This document shows positions 24,627-33,057 of a DNA stretch of 64,000 bases, piece by piece. The first letter of the stretch is position 1. Every line of letters starts with the position of its first letter. The translations under genes and the position numbers were made by a program. Location: positions 124,001 through 188,000 of the forward strand of contig CANFCK010000002.1 of assembly GCA_947445035.1 (NCBI GenBank). Direction: 5' to 3'. Under the pieces are notes generated by a model. It worked only from the letters and a program-made list of their open reading frames with translations, was not told the DNA's origin and made no database searches. The DNA comes from Deltaproteobacteria bacterium (GTDB lineage Bacteria > Myxococcota_A > UBA796 > SXON01).

Positions 24627-27344
24627 GTGGGCCTGTCCCCCCTGGCATTCGCCGCCCTCCTCGCCTGCCAACCTGGCGGGGGGGGCGCGCCTCAGGCGCC
24701 GTCGTCCAGCGCCGATGTGCGCTTGGGCGAAGGGGACACCGCCCGGGACGACTCCGGCGAGACCGCGCGTGCGGACATGGACGGGGACGGCCATATCGAT
24801 GGCGACTGCGCCGAGACCGACCCGACCATTCACCCGGGCGCGGCGGAGCTGTGCAATGGGATCGACGACGACTGCGACGGCGCCATCGACGCTGGCGCCG
24901 TCGATGCCCGCACCTGGTTCGCCGACCTCGATGGGGACGGCTTCGGGGACGAGGCTAACACCGCGATCGCCTGCTGGGCCCTTGTCGATTTCACCCTCCT
25001 CGGGGGGGATTGCGACGACGCTCGCGCCGACGTCAACCCCGACGCCACCGACCGGTGCGACGGGGTGGACGACAACTGCTACGCTGGCGAGTTCGACGCC
25101 GTCGACGCGATCGTGGCCTATGAAGACGGCGACGCCGACGGCTTCGGTTTCCTGCCTCGGACGGTCTGCGACCCCGCTGGCCTGGTGCTTGTCGACGGGG
25201 ACTGCCAGGACGCCGACGCGTCGTCGTTCCCTGGCGCGGACGAGTGGTGCGACGGGGCAGACAACGATTGCGACGGAGATGTCGACGAAGAAGCGCTCGA
25301 CGCCCTCCCTTTCTACCGGGACGCGGACGGTGACACCCTCGGGGACGCCCTCGACATCGCCTGGTCGTGCACGCCGCCGACCGGCTCCGTGGCCGACGCG
25401 AGCGACTGCGACGACAGCGACGCGGGGGTGGGCGGTCCGCTCGTCTGGTTCCAAGATGACGACGGTGACGGCTACGGCACGACATCCACGGTCGCCTGTA
25501 CGTCGCCTGGCGCCGGGGCGGGGGTCCTGGGCGGTGACTGCGACGATGCCGACCCCGCGGCGTGGCCCGGCGCCCCGGAGTCCTGCGACACCACTGCCGA
25601 CCTCGACTGTGACGGTCTCGTCGGCACCGACGACCTGGACGGCGACGGCCTTCAGTCCTGCGACGACTGCGACGACGGCGACGCCACCCTCGCGGGACCC
25701 ACGGCCTGGCACGTCGATCGGGATGGCGATGGTTTTGGCGACCCGGCCCAGTACGTAGACGCCTGCGCCGCGCCCACCCGCTTCGTCGCCGACGCCACAG
25801 ACTGCAACGACGCCTCCTCCGTCAGTTGGCCGGGCGCCGCCGAGGTCTGGTACGACGACGAAGACGAAGACTGCGCCGGGGGCGACGACTGGGATCAGGA
25901 CCTCGACGGATACAGCGCCGACGCCGACGATTGTGTCGACACCGAGGCCACGGTAAACCCAGCGGGCACCGAGACGTGCGGCAACCATCTCGACGACGAC
26001 TGCGACGGCACCGACAACGGGTGCGCCGAGTCGGGCACCCAGTCCCTTGCGGACGCCGACGTGGTGTTGCCTTCGTCGGCGCGGGTCGCCCACCTCGGCT
26101 ACGCCTGGTCAGCCGCGCCAGACTTCTACGGTCCCGGCGATTCGTGGGTGGCGGTCTCCACAGCGGGCGTGGACTCCGGGCGGGGCGCGGTCCATTTCGC
26201 CCACCTCACCGACCTGCTCCTCGATGGCGCTGCCGCGACCTGGACCGCGACCTGGGAAGGCGAAGCAAGCGGGGACAAGGCGGGCGGGGCCCTCTCCAGT
26301 GTGGGCGATTTCGACGGGGATGGCACCGAGGACCTGCTGGTCAACGCCACCACCCGAGGTGTGGGTTCGGTGTACCTGATCCCGGTCGCGAGCACCGGCA
26401 CCCAATCTCTCGCGAGCGCCGCGGTTCGACTGGATGGGCTCTCGGGCTCCTGGATGTTCGGCATGAGCATCGCGGCCGTCGACGACCTGGACGGCGACGG
26501 CACCGACGAATTCGTCGTCAGCGACATGTACGGAGGGGACGCGGGGCCGCTTCATCTCAACCGCGGCTGCGCCCATTTCTTCGCGGGCCCCATCCCTGCG
26601 ATCACCGCGCTGCGCACAGGACAGCTGTGCGGAGACCTCGACGGCATGGGGTGGGGCCAGGACGTCCGGGTGGCCGACCTCCAGGGTGATGGCCTGCCCG
26701 AGCTGATCCTCACCAGCTCCTACGCCAGGGGCACCGTGGAGCACAGCGGCAAGGTCGCCTTCCTGGAGCTGCCCTTCTCGGGCTCGTTGACGACGGACGC
26801 CGCAGACTTCTACGTCGAGGGCACGAGCGGCAACGACCCGATAGAAGCCGCCGCCGGCGTGGGAGATCTCAACGGCGACGGGTACGAGGACCTCTACACC
26901 GGGCACTCCGCGACCTCGACCGTGGCCGACCAGGCCGGGTCGGCGCGGGTGTACTTCGGGCCTTTGAGCACCACGCTGAGCGCCGACGACGCCGAAGCCG
27001 CGCTGTACGGCACGCGCGAGAACGAGTGGGCGGGTGAGGCGGCCAGCGCTGGCGATCTCGACGGGGACGGCGCCGCTGACCTGCTCCTCGCGGGCGCGAG
27101 CGGGGCTTCCGAACCCCTGGCCGGACGGCTGGGCGTGTTCTACGGCCCGATCGCCGGCACCGCGACGCTCGACGAGGCGGACCTGCTGCTGGAGGGCGAA
27201 GAGGGCCAAGACGAGGCAGGCGCGTTCCACTTGGGGCCGGGCGACCTCAACGGCGACGGCTACGGCGACCTCCTGATCGGTGCGCCGAGTTGGGGGTCGG
27301 ACAGCGAGGGTCGCGCGTACGTGTGGCTGGGCGCCGGGGGGTAG
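24627..27344 (+). CDS. MopE-type metal-binding and FG-GAP lipoprotein
   Basis: This 905-residue protein starts at a GTG with a lipoprotein signal (ALLACQPGGGG). Residues about 45-490 hold repeated units of the MopE type, with DMDGDGHIDGD, CNGIDDDCDG, GADEWCDGADNDCDG and similar motifs: acidic, Cys-paired loops that bind calcium. Residues about 490-905 are FG-GAP/integrin-alpha-like repeats with DFDGDGTEDLL, DLDGDGTDEFV and DLNGDGYGDLL. The build is common among surface proteins of Myxococcota and relatives. It follows the RTX gene by 13 bases and shares its calcium-binding theme. It probably sits on the outer surface; the partner is unknown. Confidence 0.85.
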   Translation: MGLSPLAFAALLACQPGGGGAPQAPSSSADVRLGEGDTARDDSGETARADMDGDGHIDGDCAETDPTIHPGAAELCNGIDDDCDGAIDAGAVDARTWFADLDGDGFGDEANTAIACWALVDFTLLGGDCDDARADVNPDATDRCDGVDDNCYAGEFDAVDAIVAYEDGDADGFGFLPRTVCDPAGLVLVDGDCQDADASSFPGADEWCDGADNDCDGDVDEEALDALPFYRDADGDTLGDALDIAWSCTPPTGSVADASDCDDSDAGVGGPLVWFQDDDGDGYGTTSTVACTSPGAGAGVLGGDCDDADPAAWPGAPESCDTTADLDCDGLVGTDDLDGDGLQSCDDCDDGDATLAGPTAWHVDRDGDGFGDPAQYVDACAAPTRFVADATDCNDASSVSWPGAAEVWYDDEDEDCAGGDDWDQDLDGYSADADDCVDTEATVNPAGTETCGNHLDDDCDGTDNGCAESGTQSLADADVVLPSSARVAHLGYAWSAAPDFYGPGDSWVAVSTAGVDSGRGAVHFAHLTDLLLDGAAATWTATWEGEASGDKAGGALSSVGDFDGDGTEDLLVNATTRGVGSVYLIPVASTGTQSLASAAVRLDGLSGSWMFGMSIAAVDDLDGDGTDEFVVSDMYGGDAGPLHLNRGCAHFFAGPIPAITALRTGQLCGDLDGMGWGQDVRVADLQGDGLPELILTSSYARGTVEHSGKVAFLELPFSGSLTTDAADFYVEGTSGNDPIEAAAGVGDLNGDGYEDLYTGHSATSTVADQAGSARVYFGPLSTTLSADDAEAALYGTRENEWAGEAASAGDLDGDGAADLLLAGASGASEPLAGRLGVFYGPIAGTATLDEADLLLEGEEGQDEAGAFHLGPGDLNGDGYGDLLIGAPSWGSDSEGRAYVWLGAGG

Positions 27345-27830
27345 CCAGCGCCGATTTGAATAGGGGTCGTAGGCCAGGAGGGCCACGTCACCGAGTCCGT
27401 CTCCGTCCACGTCGCCCACGGGGCCGGCGTGCAACGAGTTGTACGAGAGGACGTCCGCCTCGTGCAGTTCGGACAGCCCCGCGGACAGCCCGTCGAGGTT
27501 GAGAAACACGTCCACTTCCCACATATCCGTGGGGAACGGGTTTCGCCCACCGGCCCACAGTTCGTTGCGCCCGTCCCCGTTGATATCCCCACCGAGGGTC
27601 AGCATGGCGATGTAATAAAACGGGCTATCAACATACTCAGACCGCAGAATCGCCCAAGCCTCCGCTTCGGCCCGGCAAGGCGATCGGCCATCGCAGTCCT
27701 GGTTCACGACGTCGCACGGGTCGGCGGCGTCGGGAGCGGTGTCGGGGCCGGGAGCCGGAACGGGTGCGGCACGGCACGCCGCGAGTCCAAGGAGCGTGAG
27801 CAGAACGCTCATTCCTCGGCTCATGTCCAT
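27345..27830 (-). pseudogene. 3'-truncated FG-GAP lipoprotein gene
   Basis: From ATG 27830 the frame gives MDMSRGMSVLLTLLGLAAC, a lipoprotein signal, then an Asp/Pro linker with NQDCDG, and an FG-GAP-like domain with GGDINGDGRNELWAGG and GDVDGDGLGDVALLAY. Protein-like sequence stops at SNRRW at 27345, one base beyond the stop of the convergent MopE/FG-GAP gene. The open frame then continues antisense through that gene. I take this as a gene cut at its 3' end by a deletion or rearrangement; a truncated product could still be made. Confidence 0.6.
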
Positions 27831-27952
27831 GCATCCTTCCACGACACCCCAACGGTCGCGGCGTCGCCGTACAGCACTTGCAAAGGGCCGGCATGCGTGC
27901 CGACCCCCACGCACCATGACGCCTGAACGTCGGTACGGATGAACGGTTGATC

Positions 27953-28873
27953 TCACCGCTCCCCCACCGCCTCCACCACCTCCGCCGTCGCATCCGGCAG
28001 CCCGCATCCACCAAGCGCCACCGGATTCGGGCACAAGCTCACGCCGGTAGGCCCGCCCTTCTTTGCCGCCTTCTCCAGCTTCTTCTTGATTCCGGGCCAG
28101 GACTTCCGCCCCAGCTCGCCGACGGCGGTCCGCCAGGTTTCGGCGATGGCCGCGCCCTTCTTCACCGCCGCTTCCTTGGTGCCGGTGTCGGTCGATTCCC
28201 ACTCTTCCTGAAGCTGTTCCAGCGCCGCCTCGCGCTCGTCGTCCAGTGCCTTGAGCGCCTCGCCCACGACGGCACGACCGAGGGCCGCGACGTCGACGCT
28301 GCGCTCCTTTCCGGTGAGCGGGACCGCGACCTGCGCCTCGCCCACGATGGTGATGGTGGGCCACTCGACCGAGAGGATCGACTCCACCTGGGACTTGAGC
28401 GCAAGATCGGTGTCGACCGTGGCACCGACCTTGGCGGAGATGTCCTGCCCTGGGCACTTGGGCCCCTTGCCGAGCATCCGCTCAACCTGCGAGATCGTCG
28501 TGCACTGCGTCACCGTCTGACCCGCCGCAGCCACATTGATGGCGCGCTCGACCGCGGCCCCGAAAACGCGGGAGTAGTCGCCGCTGAGCAGGTCCACGTG
28601 CTTCTGCAGGCGAAGGAACTGACCGCTGAGCGCACGGTCGAGCTTTGCCGCATAGGCCGCGCGCTGGGGGTCGGGCTCCAGCATCGCGTGGCCGAGCTCC
28701 AGGTCTCCCACCGCGCGGCGCGTGCGAGCCAGTTCGGCGGAGACAGCCTCGTAGGCCTCGGCGTCGCGCGCCTGCGCCTTGCCGAAAATCGCCGAGCGGC
28801 GCATCACGCCCTCTTCGGTCCACCACACGGGCGCTTCCGCCAGGGCCGCGCCAACCACCAGGAGAAACAACAT
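27953..28873 (-). CDS. secreted protein of unknown function
   Basis: This 306-residue protein has a signal peptide (MLFLLVVGAALAEA) and then a mature part with long amphipathic stretches. One is rich in Arg/Ala/Leu around residues 25-100 (AYAAKLDRALSGQFLRLQKH) and one is rich in Glu/Lys near residues 240-290. A Cys pair occurs near QCTTISQVERML and CPGQ, and two or three more Cys lie in the C-terminus. A periplasmic coiled-coil-like function is inferred. Its ATG overlaps the last base of the upstream ATP-grasp stop (TGATG), so both are co-translated. No family was recognised. Confidence 0.6.
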   Translation of the reverse strand: MLFLLVVGAALAEAPVWWTEEGVMRRSAIFGKAQARDAEAYEAVSAELARTRRAVGDLELGHAMLEPDPQRAAYAAKLDRALSGQFLRLQKHVDLLSGDYSRVFGAAVERAINVAAAGQTVTQCTTISQVERMLGKGPKCPGQDISAKVGATVDTDLALKSQVESILSVEWPTITIVGEAQVAVPLTGKERSVDVAALGRAVVGEALKALDDEREAALEQLQEEWESTDTGTKEAAVKKGAAIAETWRTAVGELGRKSWPGIKKKLEKAAKKGGPTGVSLCPNPVALGGCGLPDATAEVVEAVGER

Positions 28874-30210
28874 CAACCCCTCCGCAACGTAGAGAATACC
28901 GGGACCTGCGACGCTCCGCCCGCGCTGACGTTGGCGAGTTCCCCCTCGGCGACGCGGCAGAGGAACCCCGCCAGCCGGCCACGCGCCAGAAAGGGACCGA
29001 GGTCCACGACCCGCTCGTGAATCTGACCGTCCCGCGCGTCCAGGAACCGGCCGCGGGGCGCGACCACGCGCTCCTGCACGATGGCATCGGTCGCGCCGGC
29101 AATGACGCGCTCCCACGTGGCGCGCGACACCGTCCAGCCGAGCACGACCCCCTTGCCTCCGTGCCCAGCCGCGGGCTTCAGTACCCAACGCTCGGGCTCG
29201 CTTCGGACGCGCTCGCGGGTGGCGTCGTCCAGGCGCAGCGTCAGCGGAATGTGCCGGGAGACGAATCCGCGTTCGTCGTCCGAGAGCGGGAACGCGGGGT
29301 CGTGCAGAAGCGCGAAAATCCGCTTGTCGTGCAGAAGCACCGTCCGCAGCGAGTTCACCATGCACACGCGGCCAGCACGGTACGCGTCGAGCAGCGAAGT
29401 CGCGGCGGCGAGATCCGCGCGGATGTCGTTGACCAGCAGTCGTCGAAACACCACGTCGACCGCGAAGTCCCCGTGCCGAAGCCGGTCGCCATCGAAACTG
29501 AGCGCCTCCGGAGTCGCGACCGTTACCGCATGGCCGTGGCAGCGAAACGCCCGCGCGAGCAGCTCGAACTCGGGGGCGGTCGCCACTCCGGCTCGATCGA
29601 CGATGGCGATGGAGGGCCGGGAGCGGTGCGGATCGTTGCGCATGGGGCCGTCCGCCGGGCCGGGTCGGGTCGATTGCGCCCATTGCACCCACTGCGCCCA
29701 GAGTGCACGAACCGTCGCGACCACATGGGGCATGGGATCGAGGAAGGATAGCCCAGAAAGCCTGACGGCAGCAGGCTCACGGAAGAGCACCGGGGCCAGC
29801 GCGGAGGCGTAGGCCATGCCCGCCGGGGATTCGGCGTTGAGCTCCAAAAAGCGCGGCACCCCATCGACGATGTAGGCATCCAAGCGGGCCAATGGAGCGA
29901 CGCTGTGGAAGCCGGGGTCGATCGACGCCCACTCGATCGCGTCGGGCGGGAGGCCGACCCGAGCCGCGAGGCTGTCCGGGCCGCGGTGGAGGTCGGCCAG
30001 GAGCGCGGCACGAACACGGCCCAAAATCCGATGCATCCGCGGCAGGACGCGCTGCCACATCCTGAGGTCCGCCGCGTCCAACAAGAGCGGCGTCCGGTGC
30101 ACACACACCGGGCCATCGCCATGGCGGGCCCCCACGTCGAGCACCTCGCGCAGGAAATTCGGCCGCGGCGACGCTTGGGCGCAAGCGTTCCAGTCATCGA
30201 GGGCGAGCAT
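28873..30210 (-). CDS. circularly permuted ATP-grasp protein
   Basis: This 445-residue protein resembles ATP-grasp enzymes of the glutathionylspermidine-synthase/circularly permuted type. RFLELNAESPAGMAYASAL (around residues 135-153) and VLKPAAGHGGKGVVLGW (around residue 340) carry the ATP- and substrate-binding features. A start at ATG 30210 (MLALDDWNACAQ) is chosen because longer frames overlap the divergent holB. No signal peptide. It may form an amide or similar bond with an acidic substrate; the secreted partner encoded next to it may be a target or a cofactor. Because the window has a polyamine locus 11 kb away, a polyamine or peptide substrate is conceivable but not shown. Confidence 0.65.
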   Translation of the reverse strand: MLALDDWNACAQASPRPNFLREVLDVGARHGDGPVCVHRTPLLLDAADLRMWQRVLPRMHRILGRVRAALLADLHRGPDSLAARVGLPPDAIEWASIDPGFHSVAPLARLDAYIVDGVPRFLELNAESPAGMAYASALAPVLFREPAAVRLSGLSFLDPMPHVVATVRALWAQWVQWAQSTRPGPADGPMRNDPHRSRPSIAIVDRAGVATAPEFELLARAFRCHGHAVTVATPEALSFDGDRLRHGDFAVDVVFRRLLVNDIRADLAAATSLLDAYRAGRVCMVNSLRTVLLHDKRIFALLHDPAFPLSDDERGFVSRHIPLTLRLDDATRERVRSEPERWVLKPAAGHGGKGVVLGWTVSRATWERVIAGATDAIVQERVVAPRGRFLDARDGQIHERVVDLGPFLARGRLAGFLCRVAEGELANVSAGGASQVPVFSTLRRG

Positions 30211-30234
30211 GCGCGGACAGGGTAATGGGGGCCC

Positions 30235-31230
30235 GTGCCCACCGCCCTCCCCCTCGTCGGCAATCCTGAAGCTCAGACGCGGATGGTGCACGTCGCGGAC
30301 ACCGGACGGCTGCACCACGCTTGCCTGTTCGAGGGGCCCGAGGGCGTCGGGAAGCGCACGTTCGCGTTGTGGCTTGCCCGGTACGTCAACTGTGACGCCC
30401 CAACGCGTCCCTGCGGGAACTGTCACAGTTGCACGCTGCTCTTGGCCGGAACCCACCCCGACCTCATCGTCATCGGCCCCGATCCCGAACGCGCCACTGC
30501 GGTGATCTCGGTCCAACAGACCCAGGAGCTGCTGGGCACGCTGAAGCTCCAACGCCACAGCGCGCGCCACCGGTTCGTGATCCTGGACCCCGCCGACCTC
30601 CTCAACGACGAGTCGGCGAACACGCTGCTAAAAACGCTGGAAGAGCCCCCCGCGGGCACCCACTTCGTGCTCGTCACCGCTCGGGTGGCGTCGCTTTTGC
30701 CCACCATTCGTAGCCGCACCCAACGCATCCGCTTCGGGCCGGTGCCGCTGGCCGCGATGATCGAGTGGGGCCAAACGCGCGGGCTGGACATCAAGACGGT
30801 GGAGGCAGCAGCCGGCTCCCCGGGACTCGCGCTGCGACTGGCCGCTGGCGAGGCTGAGACGCGCGCCACCCTTCGCGCCGCCGTGCTCGGCGCCATCGGG
30901 CAACCGCTCGGGAAGCTCTTCGCGTTCACCGAAGCCGAGGGCAAGCGCGAGGACGGCGTCAACCATGCCGCTTTCGCCGTCGACATCGTAGAAGAGCTGC
31001 TGCGGGACACCGTGGTTTTGGCCAACGGAAAGCACGTCAGGGGCGACCCCGACACCGTCGATCGGCTTCGCGGTTGGTCCGAGGCGCTCTGGCCGGGCGG
31101 CCACGCACGGATGAGCCAGGCGGTGGCCGTGGCGCGTGACCGGCTGCACCTCAACGTGAACGGCCGCGTGGTCCTCGAAGCGCTCCTGGCTCAGCTCAAC
31201 CTCGAACTCTCAGCGGCAACCCCCCGATGA
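30235..31230 (+). CDS. holB: DNA polymerase III subunit delta prime
   Basis: This 331-residue protein belongs to the clamp-loader AAA+ family. The P-loop GPEGVGKR spans residues 34-41, followed by the four-Cys zinc module Cys53, Cys60, Cys63, Cys66 and the segment VILDPADLLNDESANTLLKTLEEPPAGTHFVLVT typical of delta prime, and SRTQ as the sensor region. It works with DnaX and HolA to load the sliding clamp. GTG start at 30235. The next gene, tatD, overlaps by ATGA, an arrangement seen in many bacteria (holB-tatD). Confidence 0.92.
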   Translation: MPTALPLVGNPEAQTRMVHVADTGRLHHACLFEGPEGVGKRTFALWLARYVNCDAPTRPCGNCHSCTLLLAGTHPDLIVIGPDPERATAVISVQQTQELLGTLKLQRHSARHRFVILDPADLLNDESANTLLKTLEEPPAGTHFVLVTARVASLLPTIRSRTQRIRFGPVPLAAMIEWGQTRGLDIKTVEAAAGSPGLALRLAAGEAETRATLRAAVLGAIGQPLGKLFAFTEAEGKREDGVNHAAFAVDIVEELLRDTVVLANGKHVRGDPDTVDRLRGWSEALWPGGHARMSQAVAVARDRLHLNVNGRVVLEALLAQLNLELSAATPR

Positions 31231-32012
31231 TCGACTCGCATTGCCACCTGGACCCAAGCGTATTCGGCGGAGACGAGGGCGTGGACGCGGTGATCGCCCG
31301 GGCCCACGCCGCCGGGGTGACGCAGATGCTGACGGTCGGCAGCGGGTACGGCTTTGACAGCGCTGCCCGTGCCCTCGCCGTCGCCCGTCGGCACCCCAAT
31401 GTGCGCGCATCGGTGGGGCTACACCCCCACGACGCCAAAGAATTCACCGACGCCCGCTTCGCCGATCTCCTCGCCATGGCCGACGCGACAGAGGTCCTCG
31501 CCCTCGGCGAGATGGGTCTGGACTTCCACTACGACAGCTCGCCCCGGGACCAGCAACGGGCGGTCTTTCGGGAGCAACTTCGTGCCGCCCGCGCCCGCGC
31601 GCGACCCGTCATCATCCACGACCGGGACACGGACGGCGAAACTCTCCGCATTCTGGACGAAGAGGCCGCGTGGGACACTGGCGTCCTGTACCACTGCTAC
31701 ACCGGCGACCTGGCCCAGATGCGCGAGATCGTCGCCCGCGGCGGCTACATCTCGATTCCAGGCATCGTGACCTTCAAGAACGCGGGCGAAATGCAGCTCG
31801 TCGCCCAGCACGTCCCTGAGGATCGCCTGCTTGTGGAGACCGACAGCCCGTTTTTGACTCCGGTGCCGCACCGCGGGAAGAAGAACGAGCCAGCCTACGT
31901 GGCCCACACGCTGGCGTGCGTCGCGCGCCTACGCGGGACCGAGCCGAGCGCGCTGGACGTGGCGACGACCGCCACCACCCGCCGCTTCTTCCGCTGGGAA
32001 GCTACTTCTTGA
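31227..32012 (+). CDS. tatD: TatD-family metal-dependent hydrolase
   Basis: This 261-residue TIM-barrel protein has the N-terminal metal site MIDSHCHLD (His5, His7), GEMGLDFHYDSSPRDQQRAVF, IIHDRD, YHCYTG and VETDSPFLTPVPHRGKKNEPAY, which form the TatD DNase active site. It is probably a 3' to 5' exonuclease or D-aminoacyl/D-Tyr-tRNA-related hydrolase acting in DNA quality control. The ATG overlaps the holB stop as ATGA. Its 3' end overlaps that of the convergent small basic gene by 11 bases. Confidence 0.93.
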   Translation: MIDSHCHLDPSVFGGDEGVDAVIARAHAAGVTQMLTVGSGYGFDSAARALAVARRHPNVRASVGLHPHDAKEFTDARFADLLAMADATEVLALGEMGLDFHYDSSPRDQQRAVFREQLRAARARARPVIIHDRDTDGETLRILDEEAAWDTGVLYHCYTGDLAQMREIVARGGYISIPGIVTFKNAGEMQLVAQHVPEDRLLVETDSPFLTPVPHRGKKNEPAYVAHTLACVARLRGTEPSALDVATTATTRRFFRWEATS

Positions 32013-32163
32013 CCTTGGCCGCTGCGTTGGCGTCGGCCTCGGGGGTGTGCACGGGGAAGATCGGGGTGCTGCCCCGGTTCTCGCGCTGGTTCCGGGCCGT
32101 GCGCCCGGCATTGTCCTTACGGAGCTCGCGGCGGACAGTCGTCTGATTCGTCTTGGAAGCCAT
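32002..32163 (-). CDS. small basic conserved protein
   Basis: The 53-residue protein from ATG 32163 starts MASKTNQTTVRRELRKDNAGR and ends in an Ala/Lys-rich tail. It is strongly basic in its first two-thirds, with a patch reading TPIFPVHTPEADA near the end. Similar short basic proteins with a TPxFP motif occur in deltaproteobacteria as I recall them, with unknown function and a ribosome- or nucleic-acid-binding look. An in-frame ATG at 32217 would add 18 residues. Confidence 0.6.
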   Translation of the reverse strand: MASKTNQTTVRRELRKDNAGRTARNQRENRGSTPIFPVHTPEADANAAAKVKK

Positions 32164-32232
32164 AGGAACTCCGGATTCGGCGGGCCGCCCTCTATGTGGC
32201 GATAACGGCCCCGTCAAGGTACAAACGTCCCC

Positions 32233-33012
32233 ATGAGCTTCCTCGCCCTGCTCGTGGTGTCCGGATGCGAGCGCCTCGCGTCGGCGGGTGACGTGGTGGA
32301 CGGACTCGGGGACACGACGGTGGCACAGGCGATCTTCTTGGGGGCCGACATTCCCTCGTTCGTCGAGCTACCGCGGGATTCGGAGTTCTACACCGCATTC
32401 TGCAAGGTCTTCCTCGCCGAGGTCACCGACATCTCCGACTTCACCAACTCCCCCGTCTCCGGCGCGGACGTTCGGTTCACCTCCGCAGAGACCGGCCGGC
32501 TGGTGCTCACCGAGGCAGAGGCGGGCGCCTACGAGTCCTACAGTTACGACGGCCTCAGCTATACGGCGGGGCAGACCGCGATCGTCGCCTTCGACGCCGG
32601 AGGCGAAGCCGGCGAGCTGCGGGTAGAAGCCCCGGCCGCGCCCACGTTCACCGTTTCTTTGGGGACGCGCGCGCACGAATCGATGACGCTCACCGTGACC
32701 GACGGCGCGTTTTCACACCTGGTGGCCCTGGTGTACGACCTGGATCACGACCAACTCACCTACGACAGCCTGCCCGACGACGTAGAAGCGGCCTACGAGC
32801 TCAACAGCACCGAGGGCGACGCGGTCACGACGGTGGTGATTCCCGGCGACGCCTTCAAGCGCAAGTCGACCTACATCATCGGCCTCGCAGGGCTGGAAGT
32901 CGGCAACGCCGAGGCGTTCGAGGGCGTCAACGAAGCGCTCAGCACCTTCGCCGCGGGGCAGCTGGGGTTGCAGGTGGTGGCGGTGGATGGCGCCGTGGAT
33001 GGGGGGCCGTAG
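32233..33012 (+). CDS. lipoprotein of unknown function
   Basis: This 259-residue protein starts MSFLALLVVSGC with the lipobox Cys at residue 12. The mature part is acidic, rich in Val, Thr and Asp, with little helix, and looks like a beta-rich, Ig-like or carbohydrate-binding-type fold. No catalytic motif was recognised. It ends 45 bases before the convergent sppA, with inverted repeats between them. Confidence 0.6.
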   Translation: MSFLALLVVSGCERLASAGDVVDGLGDTTVAQAIFLGADIPSFVELPRDSEFYTAFCKVFLAEVTDISDFTNSPVSGADVRFTSAETGRLVLTEAEAGAYESYSYDGLSYTAGQTAIVAFDAGGEAGELRVEAPAAPTFTVSLGTRAHESMTLTVTDGAFSHLVALVYDLDHDQLTYDSLPDDVEAAYELNSTEGDAVTTVVIPGDAFKRKSTYIIGLAGLEVGNAEAFEGVNEALSTFAAGQLGLQVVAVDGAVDGGP

Positions 33013-33053
33013 GGTCCCCGCCAGGCGGGCTGCCGATCTTCGGCCGCGGGACC
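33013..33053. terminator. inverted-repeat structure between convergent genes
   Basis: GGTCCCCGC (33013-33021) pairs with GCGGGACC (33046-33053), with one bulged base. Inside is GCCGA-TCT-TCGGC (33032-33044); CCCGCC-A-GGCGGG (33017-33029) is an alternative pairing. No U-run follows. The structure lies between two convergent stop codons, so it may end both transcripts. Confidence 0.4.
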
Positions 33054-33057
33054 GCGC

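Noticed and set aside
24396..26093. Open frame of 565 codons on the minus strand
   Set aside because: It is antisense to the RTX and MopE genes, Val/Gly-rich, and a by-product of high-GC repeat coding. No motif or start context supports it.
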